The position numbers and the translations under genes were made by a program. This document shows positions 53,699 to 62,222 of a stretch of 64,000 nt of DNA, one piece after another. Origin of the DNA: Chloracidobacterium sp. (GTDB lineage: Bacteria > Acidobacteriota > Blastocatellia > Pyrinomonadales > Pyrinomonadaceae); NCBI GenBank assembly GCA_016712045.1, contig JADJRV010000001.1, forward strand, positions 248,001-312,000, given 5' to 3'. Below the pieces are notes generated by a model. That model was not told the origin of the DNA and made no database searches. It saw only the letters and a list, made by a program, of their open reading frames with translations. Position 1 is the first letter of the stretch. Every line of letters starts with the position of its first letter.

Positions 53699-55406
53699 TT
53701 ATTTGGAAACCGTGACGTTGTTGACGGTAAGGGTTGCGCCGATGGAGCGTTGAAATTCGGAGACGGCTTTGTTTAGGTCCGACTGGGTACGAAACTCGAG
53801 TGAGCGGGCGATGGCGAGGTCGGTGGTGCGTTGGCGAACCAGGTAAAATGTGGTCGTGCCGGCACGAAACTGGCGTTGTTCGCTTGCGAGCAGTTCCTCG
53901 GCGGCGATGCGCGAGGCGGTCGCGGATGCGAGACGTGACTCGGACGAACGGAGAGCTTGCAGGGCGTTGCGGACCTCGGCCTCGACTATCTGCTCGGTCT
54001 GTGCACGGTTGTTTGCAATGCGGTCGCCCTCTACGAGCGAACGGCCAAAATTAGCTTTTGCGGTGCGATTTCGTAAGGGAGCCCGATCTGGACGCCGACA
54101 CGTACGTCGGATAATCGAGAGCGGCGAGATTGCCCAGCGATGAACCGTAGCCGCCGACGAGATTTGGCGGAACATTTGCCGCACCCGACGAAAGTGGGTT
54201 TGGTGTACCCGCTAAGCCCGCCGCCGTATATGAGCCTACGAGGTCGATCTGCGGTTTTGTCTGATCCTTATAAAACCTCTGGTCGATCTTATTGATATCG
54301 GACTGTGTTTCAAGCTGGGCGATCTCGGGGCGGTTTTTCATCGCCTCGGCAGTCGCAACTTCGAGCCCAATACGCGGGATCTGGGGATTTGTCGATGTCA
54401 CGGGCGTTATCGGCCGCGACCATTCGGCGGCTGAGCGGTCGGGCAACAGCAAGGTTTTGAGGATGTTCTCATTTCGCGTGACACTTTCCTGAGCGGCAAA
54501 GATCAACTGCTCAAATGTCGCGATCTGTGCCTCTGCGGCGACTATCTCGATAGGTGCAAGCACGCCCTTATCGACGAGACGTTTGTTGCTTTCGAGCTGT
54601 TCGCGGGCATGGGTGAGCGTGTCGTTTTGCACCTGTAGATTGCGTAGAGCAAAAACGAGGTCCCAGTACGCCTGTTCGACCGACGATATCGAGTCGATGG
54701 CTTTTAGGCGGAGCTGCGATTCGGATATCTCGATGTTCTTGCCGGCGATCATGATATTCCGCCGATTGGCATCGATCCTAAGACCGCCAGAGCAGGTTGT
54801 GTATGTCGCGATCAGATTCGTTGGAAATTGCGGGTTTAGCGTGGCGTTGCGGTTAGTCGTCACCGTGCGTGCCTGATTAAATATCACATCATACGAACCG
54901 CCAAATCGAGGCGTAAAACCCGACAGGCCGATGTCGTTAAAAAACTGCCGCTGCGTCACCGAACCATTGACCGCACCACCGATGGTCGATGCCGTGGGCG
55001 TCGTGCGGCTCTCGTAAAACGTCTGCGAGTTGAAAAACGGATCGTAAATGCCCTTTGCCGCTTTGAGGTTAAAATCCGAGATCTGGGCGTCGTTTCGCGA
55101 CACGTCGATGTCGTTATTGTTCTTGAGCGCCATGTCGATGGCATCCGTGAGCGGCAGCGACAACGGTTCGGCAGTGTTCACGCCTACACGCGACGGATCC
55201 GGCATCGGTTTGAGCGGGGTCGTAAATGTCGGCTGAATTGGCGTCGGCTCGGGAGTCGGAGTCGGCGTTTGACCGAACGCAGAAGAGAAACAAAACATCG
55301 CCAATAAATGCAGAAGCCCGCGCGTAAGCAAGGGCGTAGCAGTCAACGTCGCGTTACGCCCTTGCTTACGCGCGGGCTTCTGCATATTTTTGGATCTTAC
55401 AACCAC
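53699..55406 (-). CDS. TolC-like outer membrane efflux protein, frame broken twice
   Basis: About 570 residues. A signal peptide (LLHLLAMFCFSSAFGQ) is followed by a Pro/Thr stretch and two outer-membrane-factor repeats: SLPLTDAIDMALKNNNDIDV, SSVEQAYWDLVFALRNLQVQ, and later NRPEIAQLETQSDINKIDQR and VEAEVRNALQALRSSESRLA. Two one-base losses at about 54076-54079 and 54099-54104 split the frame; repaired, the join reads YRVGVQIGLPLRNRTAKANF. The first 27 or so codons lie in palindromic repeat copy 4. The GTG at 55406 overlaps the TAG of the RND gene (TAGTG). ATG 55385 and 55298 are alternatives. Confidence 0.88.
55309..55384. repeat. Dispersed palindrome, copy 4
   Basis: The best-preserved copy, with arms of about 29 bases (TGCAGAAGCCCGCGCGTAAG continuing to GCAAGGGCGTA) and their inverse. 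It is read through as the N-terminal part of the TolC-like protein, MQKPARKQGRNATLTATPLL and onward. Confidence 0.95.
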
Positions 55407-58400
55407 TAATTTTGCTCTGCCTCCTCAACTTCAGGTGCGGGATCTTCCTTTTCCGGCTTTGATCGCTTGAATTTCGATACCAGTCCACTAAACGCGCCGC
55501 CGATCTCTTTGAACACGGTCAATTCCTGAGCGTCGTCAAAGATCGAATAGAAAACTGGCACGGCAAGCAGCGTCAACAACAGGCACAGCGACTGGCCGCC
55601 GACGACCAAAATACCGATCGAGCGGTTGGTCGCGGCTCCGGCTCCGCTGCCGATAATTAGCGGGATCATACCGGCGACAAGCGCCATCGTGGTCATCAAA
55701 ATAGGACGCAGACGGTCGCGGTTCGCCTGGATGATCGCATCGTAGCGGCCCATTCCACGCGAACGCAGAGTGTTTGTATGATCGATCTGCAAAATGGCAT
55801 TTTTCTTTACGATACCGAAAAGCAGCAGTATGCCGAGTGCGGAAAAGATATTGAGTGTCTGTCCCGCGATAGCTGTCGAGATGAGAGCGAACGGCACCGA
55901 CAACGGCAGCGTCAGCAGGATCGTTACCGGATGGATAAACGATTCGAACTGCGCCGCGAGGATCAGATACATAAAGACGAACGACAGCAGGAACGCGAGC
56001 AGAAATGAATCGAACGCCCTCTGCAATTCCTTTGACTGGCCCTGGACGCCGGTAGCATATTCGGACGGCAGATTTAGCTCTTTGACGTATCCCTCAAGTT
56101 TTGTCAAAGCGTCGGCCTCAGACGTGTTTGGCGGCAGGCTCGACGAGATCGTCACGACACGCTGGCGATTTAAGCGGGCAATTGACGAAGGGCTGCGTGC
56201 CTCTTGCGCCGTCACCAAACGGTCTAATGCGACAGGATCGCTCTTATTTGACGCGACGGTGAAATACTGCAAGTTTTCACGCGTCCGGCGAAACTTTTCA
56301 TCCGCCTGGACCACGACATCATACTGCTGAGTGCCTTCGCTAAAGGTGGATACACGCTGGCCCGCGGCAGCTATATTTAGGGCACGCGAAATGTCCGATG
56401 CATTGACGCCGAGGTCGGCAGCTTTTGCACGATCGATGACGAAACGAACCTCAGGCGTGCCGAGATCGACCGAGTTGTCGGGGTCGCGAAAGCTCGGGTC
56501 CTGCTTCATTTTCTCGACCAGTTGGTTTGCGTAATTGTTGAGTTGCTCCATGTCCGGACCCGAAATAAAGTACCCGATGCCCGATCCGCCGCGGCCAAGC
56601 CCGATGCCCTGAGCGATCGACGACGACGCCGACACATTAACGCGCCAGTCCTTGTTCGTGTATTGTTTGACGATCTGGCGGGCCTGATTGATCAGTTGAG
56701 CCTGACCTTGCTTGCGTTCGCTCACAGGTACGAGACTGACGGTAATGCTCCCGCTGTTGCCGCCGCCTCCACCACCGCCGCCAAAGCCACCGGCATTGAC
56801 GACCGTGTTTCTTAGGCTCGGCAACTGTTCGCGAACGTCGCGGGCAATACGGTCGAGGATCGATTGCGTCGCTGCGAGCGATGTGCCCTGCGGCCCGCGA
56901 ACGCTGATCTGAAATACCGATTCGTCCTCATCCGGCAAAAACGCCATACCAACATATTTATATAGCGGCACGATCGAGGCGACCGTCAAGACGCAGATAA
57001 GCACAACGACCCAACGAAAACGCATCGCCAGCTTGAGCATCCACGTGTACCCGCCATCGACCTTGCTGTAAAACCAACCGGACTTGGACGAGCCTTCGGC
57101 CTCGTCGGTCTCAGGTCTCAAGTCCAAAGCCTCATGTCCTTCTTCCGACATTGGACCTGGGACTTGGGGCTTGGAACTTGGAACTTTCTTCTTGATCCAC
57201 CTCGCCGCGAGCATTGGCGTCAGGGTGAACGAAACGATCAGAGAAACCGCGATCGCCGCTGCCGAGGTCAGGCCAAATGACGACATAAAACGACCGACGA
57301 TGCCGGTCATAAAGCCGACGGGTATAAAGACCGCAAGCAAACTCAATGTCGTTGCCAGCACGGCGAGGCCGATCTCGCGTGTGCCTTCGACGGCTGCTTG
57401 GTACGGATCCATTCCCTTTTCCTCGACAAAGCGATAGATATTTTCCAGCACAACTATCGCGTCATCGATCACGATCCCGACCATCAACGTCAACGCAAGC
57501 ATCGTCATCTGATTTAAGCTGTAGCCAAACGCCGCGATCAACGCAAAAGCAGCAATGATCGATACCGGAATGGCGAGCGATGCGATGATTGTCGTGCGGA
57601 TGTTCCAAAGGAAAAAGAAAACAATAATTGCCGCAAAAAGGGCTCCGAGGACGAGATGCTCCTCGATAGCGTGGAGCGAAGTTTCGATAAATTCGGATTG
57701 GTCGCGGACGACGGCAACCTTAAAATCTTTTGGCAGAGTCGGGATGATCGTCGCCATCCTCTGTTTGACGCTGCTGATGAGGGCGACGGTGTTGGCACCC
57801 GACTGTTTACGAACGCCGATCGAGACAGCGGGATTACCGTCGAGCGAAAACGCATTTGTCGGTTCCGCAGCTCCTTGTTCGACGCGGCCGATGTCTTTGA
57901 GCTTGATCGAGAAACCGTTTTTGGTCGCGATGACGATGTCATTAAACTCCTCGACCTTGGTGAGCTTGCTGATCGTTCTGAGGCCGACGGTTTTCGCTCC
58001 CTCGACAAGTGTTCCGCCCGGCAACTCCTGGTTCTGAGACGCAACTGCACTCGTGACCTGAGTGACCGACAGCCCGTACGCCCGTAGACGGTCAGGGTCG
58101 ATGAAAAGCTTGATCTGTTTCGCACGCCCGCCAAAGACCATGACCTCACCAACGCCGTCGGCGGACTCTATCTTTTCCTGGATAAGAGTCCTGACCAGAT
58201 CGCTTAGCTCAATAACATTTCGCGGAGCGCTGATCGAATACATCAGCACCGGCATCGAATCCGGGTCGGCCTTACGGGCAACCGGCGGGTCAGCATCCTC
58301 GGGCAGACGGTTGACGACGGTGCTGAGTTTTTGCTGGACCTCTTGGAATGCTTGGTCTGGGTCTTTTTCGAGGTTAAACGTAAGCGTGATGTTCGACCCG

Positions 58401-58663
58401 CCGCGTGACGAGCTGGATCGCATCTCGTCGATACCGGGGACGGTGTTCAGGGCACTCTCGATCGGGTCGGTGACCTCGGTTTCCATCTCCTGCGGAGCGG
58501 CACCGGTATTATTCGTTCCGACCGAGATGGTCGGCAGGTCGATCTTTGGAAAGCGGTCAACGCCCAGCGTAAAAAAGCTAAACCCACCGACAACCGTCAA
58601 AAACAGGACGATCACGGTCGCGAAAACCGGGCGATGAACACATATTTCGGCTAGCCACTGCAT
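55406..58663 (-). CDS. RND efflux transporter (HAE1/AcrB-like)
   Basis: About 1085 residues with the AcrB layout of twelve TM segments and two large periplasmic loops. MQWLAEICVHRPVFATVIVL opens TM1. The proton-relay Asp pair is in LTLMVGIVIDDAIVVLEN. PNTS-like PVYP positions and a Gly-rich AGGFGGGGGGGGNSG loop are present. The cytoplasmic loop between TM6 and TM7 contains about 25 residues encoded by a fuzzy repeat (SSKPQVPGPMSEEGHEALDL and onward). The ATG at 58663 is chosen; upstream codons lie in another repeat. It pumps drugs, detergents or metabolites out with the adaptor and TolC-like partner. Substrate unknown. Confidence 0.95.
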   Translation of the reverse strand: MQWLAEICVHRPVFATVIVLFLTVVGGFSFFTLGVDRFPKIDLPTISVGTNNTGAAPQEMETEVTDPIESALNTVPGIDEMRSSSSRGGSNITLTFNLEKDPDQAFQEVQQKLSTVVNRLPEDADPPVARKADPDSMPVLMYSISAPRNVIELSDLVRTLIQEKIESADGVGEVMVFGGRAKQIKLFIDPDRLRAYGLSVTQVTSAVASQNQELPGGTLVEGAKTVGLRTISKLTKVEEFNDIVIATKNGFSIKLKDIGRVEQGAAEPTNAFSLDGNPAVSIGVRKQSGANTVALISSVKQRMATIIPTLPKDFKVAVVRDQSEFIETSLHAIEEHLVLGALFAAIIVFFFLWNIRTTIIASLAIPVSIIAAFALIAAFGYSLNQMTMLALTLMVGIVIDDAIVVLENIYRFVEEKGMDPYQAAVEGTREIGLAVLATTLSLLAVFIPVGFMTGIVGRFMSSFGLTSAAAIAVSLIVSFTLTPMLAARWIKKKVPSSKPQVPGPMSEEGHEALDLRPETDEAEGSSKSGWFYSKVDGGYTWMLKLAMRFRWVVVLICVLTVASIVPLYKYVGMAFLPDEDESVFQISVRGPQGTSLAATQSILDRIARDVREQLPSLRNTVVNAGGFGGGGGGGGNSGSITVSLVPVSERKQGQAQLINQARQIVKQYTNKDWRVNVSASSSIAQGIGLGRGGSGIGYFISGPDMEQLNNYANQLVEKMKQDPSFRDPDNSVDLGTPEVRFVIDRAKAADLGVNASDISRALNIAAAGQRVSTFSEGTQQYDVVVQADEKFRRTRENLQYFTVASNKSDPVALDRLVTAQEARSPSSIARLNRQRVVTISSSLPPNTSEADALTKLEGYVKELNLPSEYATGVQGQSKELQRAFDSFLLAFLLSFVFMYLILAAQFESFIHPVTILLTLPLSVPFALISTAIAGQTLNIFSALGILLLFGIVKKNAILQIDHTNTLRSRGMGRYDAIIQANRDRLRPILMTTMALVAGMIPLIIGSGAGAATNRSIGILVVGGQSLCLLLTLLAVPVFYSIFDDAQELTVFKEIGGAFSGLVSKFKRSKPEKEDPAPEVEEAEQN
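57110..57187. repeat. Fuzzy AAGTTCCAAG repeat inside the RND gene
   Basis: GACTTGGGGCTTGGAACTTG and neighbouring CAGGTCTCAAGTCCAAAGCC are units of the same fuzzy family found at 58668 and 59163, here translated in frame. Confidence 0.8.
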
Positions 58664-58667
58664 AAGA

Positions 58668-58706
58668 AGTAAGTCCCAAGGCTCAAGTCCCAAGCCTCAA
58701 GTCAAG
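58668..58706. repeat. Fuzzy AAGTCCCAAG repeat
   Basis: AAGTCCCAAGGCTCAAGTCC and following CAAGCCTCAAGTCAAG are imperfect 10-base units just upstream of the RND start codon. Confidence 0.8.
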
Positions 58707-58721
58707 AAGGTGTTTTGATCC

Positions 58722-59111
58722 CTACTTGAATTTCCGTCCTTTTAAGTCAGATTGACGTAAATAATTTGAAAGCCCTGAGATGACCCTGCTATTCTCGATC
58801 GCTCTCGCAGAGATGAGGTTAAATTCTGCCTCAGAAATGTATTCCTGATCGAGAGCTACAAACAAAAGCGAGCGGGTTTCTCCTGCGGAGCCCTTTGCGA
58901 TTGACAGGAAATTAGCAAATTCCTTATCACCATCTCGTTCAAACCCTTCGGCCACGTTCGACATTATGGAAACTGATGCCCGACAAATCTGATCCTTGAG
59001 GCCATAATCACGAGAAAAACCATCATGTTTTGTAATTCCGTAAATATTTTTTGTTAACTCTCTGGCGATCTTCCAAGCCTCCAGATCTTCAAAACGTTGA
59101 ATTGTTGACAT
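58722..59111 (-). CDS. Four-helix-bundle protein (S23/IVS family)
   Basis: 129 residues. IQRFEDLEAWKIARELTKNI, YGLKDQICRASVSIMSNVAE, GFERDGDKEFANFLSIAKGS and ETRSLLFVALDQEYISEAEF are the conserved segments of the four-helix-bundle family first found in 23S rRNA intervening sequences. Members often sit in unrelated operons or repeats. Here the gene lies between the adaptor and the RND pump. There is no evidence for a direct role in efflux. Confidence 0.9.
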   Translation of the reverse strand: MSTIQRFEDLEAWKIARELTKNIYGITKHDGFSRDYGLKDQICRASVSIMSNVAEGFERDGDKEFANFLSIAKGSAGETRSLLFVALDQEYISEAEFNLISARAIENSRVISGLSNYLRQSDLKGRKFK

Positions 59112-59162
59112 CATCTTCCTCCGTTCTTATTAAATTAGTTAACCTGAAACCAAATCAACACC

Positions 59163-59200
59163 GGCATCACAGACTTGGGACTCTTGGGACATTGGACTCG
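59163..59200. repeat. Fuzzy TTGGGACTCTTGG repeat
   Basis: GACTTGGGACTCTTGGGACA and TTGGACTCGGGACTA are imperfect copies of the AAGTCCCAAG family in inverse orientation. It lies between the adaptor and the S23-type gene. Confidence 0.75.
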
Positions 59201-59203
59201 GGA

Positions 59204-60499
59204 CTAATAGGCGACTTTTGCTCCCTCGTAAAGTTGGTCGAGATTGCTGGTTGCGACGGTTTGGTCAGCGTCGAGGCCGGAGATGACTTGGTACGAATCC
59301 CCCTCTTCGGTGCCGAGTTGGATGACGCGGAGTTTGGCAAGGCCTTCTTCGATCACGAAAACACGATAGGATTGGGTTCCCTGATCATTGTAAACGGCGG
59401 TCTTTGGAACGAACACGCCCTTGCCGCCGCCTTCGCGATTGATCTGAGCAGTGACGAACATGCCGGTTCGCAGGCCGTTGTCGTTATTGTCGATCAGCGC
59501 CTCGACGATCGCCGAACGGGATACCGGATCGACCGCCGGATTGATCGCCGAAACCGTTCCCGCAAATTTTCTATCTTTATACGCATCGACTTCGAACGAG
59601 ACGCCGCGTCCGACAGCTATGTACGGAACGTCGGCCTCGGGCACCTGTATCTGGGCTTTGATCGGATTGGTTCTAAGGATCGTGGCGACTATGGACGCGG
59701 ACGAAACGTATTCGCCGACAGCGACCGGACGGCTGCTGACAAAGCCCGAAAATGGTGCTCTGATGACTGTATCCACGATCGCCTGCTGAGCATCGGCGAC
59801 CTGCGTCTGTGCCGATTCGACATTTGCCTGAGCACTGACGATCGCCTGATTGCTTTGCTTTGCGGTGTTTACCGCTGAGTCAAGATTTTGCTTTGCAGCA
59901 TTTGCGCGTGTCCTAGCTGTATCGCGGGCGGTGCGATAGGTTTCGTAGGTGATCATCGCTACATCCCCGGTCTCGGTCAATTCGCGATAACGCTTTTCGT
60001 TGGCCTCGGCCTGTTTAAGCTCAGCCAGCGTCTGCTGATAATTTGCATCCGCCGCACGAACCTCCGGCACCGTCGATGCATTAAACTTACGTCCGTCCAG
60101 CAATCCCAGCCGTGCCTCCGCCTGTTTGACGCCCGCCCGTGCCTGCTTTACAGCGGCTTGCGCCGTTGCGAGTTGGAGCCGTGCGTCGCGGTCATCGACG
60201 CGAGCGATCACCGATCCCTGCGCAACAAATTCGCCGGCATTGATCAGAATATTGGCGATCTTGCCGGCGGTTTTGGGAGCGACGTTAGATGTTTCCTGAG
60301 CCGTCAGGCTGCCCGTTGCATGGATGACGGAGGCAACATCGCGTGACTCGCTTTTGCCTACGGTTATTGCGGTCGCGGGTTTTTGCGGGTCAGTGTTCGC
60401 ATTGCCCCGCCTCCCGCTGTTGGATGAGGACGAACCACAGGCCAATGAAGAAAGAATGGCGGCGACGCAGATGAGCGCTTTTAGACGTGTATTCCACAT
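59204..60499 (-). CDS. RND efflux periplasmic adaptor (membrane fusion lipoprotein)
   Basis: 431 residues. The lipobox SSLACGSS marks a lipoprotein. VIHATGSLTAQETSNVAPKT starts the lipoyl-like half, then long coiled helices (ATAQAAVKQARAGVKQAEAR and QNLDSAVNTAKQSNQAIVSA), the second lipoyl part VIRAPFSGFVSSRPVAVGEY, and beta-barrel and membrane-proximal domains (EVDAYKDRKFAGTVSAINPA). It links the RND pump to the TolC-like channel. It is the first gene of the operon adaptor, S23-type, RND, TolC-like. Confidence 0.94.
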   Translation of the reverse strand: MWNTRLKALICVAAILSSLACGSSSSNSGRRGNANTDPQKPATAITVGKSESRDVASVIHATGSLTAQETSNVAPKTAGKIANILINAGEFVAQGSVIARVDDRDARLQLATAQAAVKQARAGVKQAEARLGLLDGRKFNASTVPEVRAADANYQQTLAELKQAEANEKRYRELTETGDVAMITYETYRTARDTARTRANAAKQNLDSAVNTAKQSNQAIVSAQANVESAQTQVADAQQAIVDTVIRAPFSGFVSSRPVAVGEYVSSASIVATILRTNPIKAQIQVPEADVPYIAVGRGVSFEVDAYKDRKFAGTVSAINPAVDPVSRSAIVEALIDNNDNGLRTGMFVTAQINREGGGKGVFVPKTAVYNDQGTQSYRVFVIEEGLAKLRVIQLGTEEGDSYQVISGLDADQTVATSNLDQLYEGAKVAY

Positions 60500-60693
60500 A
60501 GATAAATTGTCTAAGCCTCATATTTTACAACACTAGGAGGCCTGTCCAGGCAAGATATATGTAAATTTTTGTCAACGAAACGTCAAAAAATCTACGTAAT
60601 TATAGTGATGTTGCGAACGACGAGTTGTGCTGATCAACCGCTCGAATGTTAAAATATTATAATCAAATTAACTACCGAGAGGTCAGCCATAAT

Positions 60694-61014
60694 ATGCAAG
60701 AAATAACCGTATCCGAACTAAAAGCCCAGCTCGACGCTGGGGACGATATCCAACTCATCGACGTTCGTCAGCCTGACGAATATGCCTTTGCAAAGATCGA
60801 GGGAGCAAAGCTGATACCGCTCGGCGAGATCATGTCGCGCGTAGAGGAGATCGACCCGACACGTGACACCGTCATCCATTGCAAAATGGGCGGCCGCAGC
60901 GCGCGGGCGATCGAATTTTTGGAACATTCGGGTTTTGAGGGAAGCTTAAAGAATCTTGTCGGCGGGATCACGGCATGGTCGAACGACGTCGATCCGGGCG
61001 TGCCTAAATACTAA
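60694..61014 (+). CDS. Rhodanese-like sulfurtransferase
   Basis: A single-domain rhodanese of about 106 residues. MQEITVSELKAQLDAGDDI and LIDVRQPDEYAFAKIEGAKL open the fold. The catalytic Cys is in VIHCKMGGRSARA, and NLVGGITAWSNDVDPGVPKY is the typical end. It transfers sulfur to thiophilic acceptors; the partner is unknown. The ATG at 60694 is chosen over an upstream one, 48 bases earlier, that would add a non-conserved leader. It is convergent with the ParE gene. Confidence 0.93.
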   Translation: MQEITVSELKAQLDAGDDIQLIDVRQPDEYAFAKIEGAKLIPLGEIMSRVEEIDPTRDTVIHCKMGGRSARAIEFLEHSGFEGSLKNLVGGITAWSNDVDPGVPKY

Positions 61015-61019
61015 GAGGC

Positions 61020-61331
61020 TTAGACAAGCAGATCATCGACATCGCCTGAGCTATGAAGCACTCGAATCAGGTCAATGGCTGACGCGGTAACCTCATAAAA
61101 CAAGAGATAGTGGGTATACCCGCTCACGTGCCAAACACGACGATTTTCGTTTGGAAACTCTCCCACCTCGTAAGCCTTGCCTAGAAAAGGAAATCTGGAC
61201 AGCTCGTCCAAGCTACGTTCGGCGGCGATTAGAAAACTCAAAGCAACTTCGATATTGTCGTCTGCAATGAAGACAAAACATTCTTCGAGATCGCGGACAG
61301 CCTGTCGTCGTTTTGAAATGGTCAGGGCCAT
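61020..61331 (-). CDS. ParE/RelE family toxin
   Basis: 103 residues. ISKRRQAVRDLEECFVFIAD, FLIAAERSLDELSRFPFLGK and YTHYLLFYEVTASAIDLIRV match the ParE/RelE fold. The stop-start overlap TAATG with the antitoxin gene upstream fits a type II module. ParE members poison gyrase; the target is not shown here. Confidence 0.9.
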   Translation of the reverse strand: MALTISKRRQAVRDLEECFVFIADDNIEVALSFLIAAERSLDELSRFPFLGKAYEVGEFPNENRRVWHVSGYTHYLLFYEVTASAIDLIRVLHSSGDVDDLLV

Positions 61332-61594
61332 TATTTCTTGCGTTTCGCGATACGTTCCATTCCCCGTCGTCTGATCTCCTCAAAATCAGCTTGAGTCAAT
61401 GGCGTTGACGGGCCGCTATTAAGTCCTTCGAGAATTAGCTCGTCGAGCCTTCTCTGAGTCCTTTCATTTAGACGGCCTCGCACCAGATCCCGGAAAAATT
61501 CGCTCGTGTTGCCATAACCCTCGGCCTCGACGACCTTGTCCACATCGTCCTTCATCGACTTTGGCATTGAAATATTGACAGTAGTATTTTCCAT
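61331..61594 (-). CDS. ParD-type antitoxin
   Basis: About 87 residues. TTVNISMPKSMKDDVDKVVE is a ribbon-helix-helix DNA-binding start. EGYGNTSEFFRDLVRGRL and LTQADFEEIRRRGMERIAKR continue to the C-terminal toxin-binding tail. It probably represses its own operon. The ATG at 61594 is preferred over one three codons earlier. Confidence 0.88.
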   Translation of the reverse strand: MENTTVNISMPKSMKDDVDKVVEAEGYGNTSEFFRDLVRGRLNERTQRRLDELILEGLNSGPSTPLTQADFEEIRRRGMERIAKRKK

Positions 61595-61646
61595 TGATAT
61601 CACCCATCCTCACGATAACGCCGATGGCATTCATTGTCAATAGTTT

Positions 61647-61937
61647 TCATTCACTGTCATCAAGGTCTATACCTTCCGCGAGCCTGACGATCCTCATTCC
61701 TTCGGTGACTGTCGTGCGGCAGGCCATGTAGGCCTTTTCTTTTTCGCCCTGCTCGACCCAGACTTGGCAATTAAGGCATTCACCGTTCCAGCAAAAGTCG
61801 CCGTAGGAAATATTTTCCATTGCTAGAAACTGAAAACAGCGCAGGAGCGAATTGTTCTCTGGGACCATACGGCTCTCGCCGAGGATCTCGATCTCGATCA
61901 GTTTGTCGTAGGGTTCGAAGATGTCGGGATAGGACAT
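61647..61937 (-). CDS. Small 2Fe-2S ferredoxin-like protein
   Basis: 96 residues. The Cys pattern FCWNGECLNCQ, with a fourth Cys in YMACRTTV, matches a plant-type [2Fe-2S] cluster (Cx4Cx2C...C). The N-terminus is IEIEILGESRMVPENNSLLR. It could be an electron carrier or a subunit of a dehydrogenase, but no partner is near. Confidence 0.82.
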   Translation of the reverse strand: MSYPDIFEPYDKLIEIEILGESRMVPENNSLLRCFQFLAMENISYGDFCWNGECLNCQVWVEQGEKEKAYMACRTTVTEGMRIVRLAEGIDLDDSE

Positions 61938-62078
61938 AAGTATAAGGTGTTACAAAGATTTAACCCGGTGCTGATTAAACTAGATAATCTTAGCGAAAAG
62001 GTGTAATTTTGAACAATGGCAAGAGTACGATTCACAGGTCCGGTTTGCCCGTATTGGCAACACGCACTCGGACGAAAG

Positions 62079-62222
62079 TGAAAAATGTAAAACGCAAAGT
62101 GCAAAATCGGAGCGGTTGGATTAAGATTTTTCGTTGCACCTGTTCGACATTTTATTCACGCGGCGACGTATGAGCCGTTTGTCAGCAATTTTGCATCTCA
62201 TAATTTTGCATTTTGCATTTCT
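62079..62222. repeat. Inverted fuzzy repeat (GCAAAATGC type)
   Basis: GTGAAAAATGTAAAACGCAA and AGTGCAAAATCG form the left arm, and ATTTTGCATCTCATAATTTT with GCATTTTGCATTT forms the right arm. It lies upstream of the kinase gene. It shares units with the repeat at 35337. Between 61938 and 62079 I see no gene. Confidence 0.75.
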
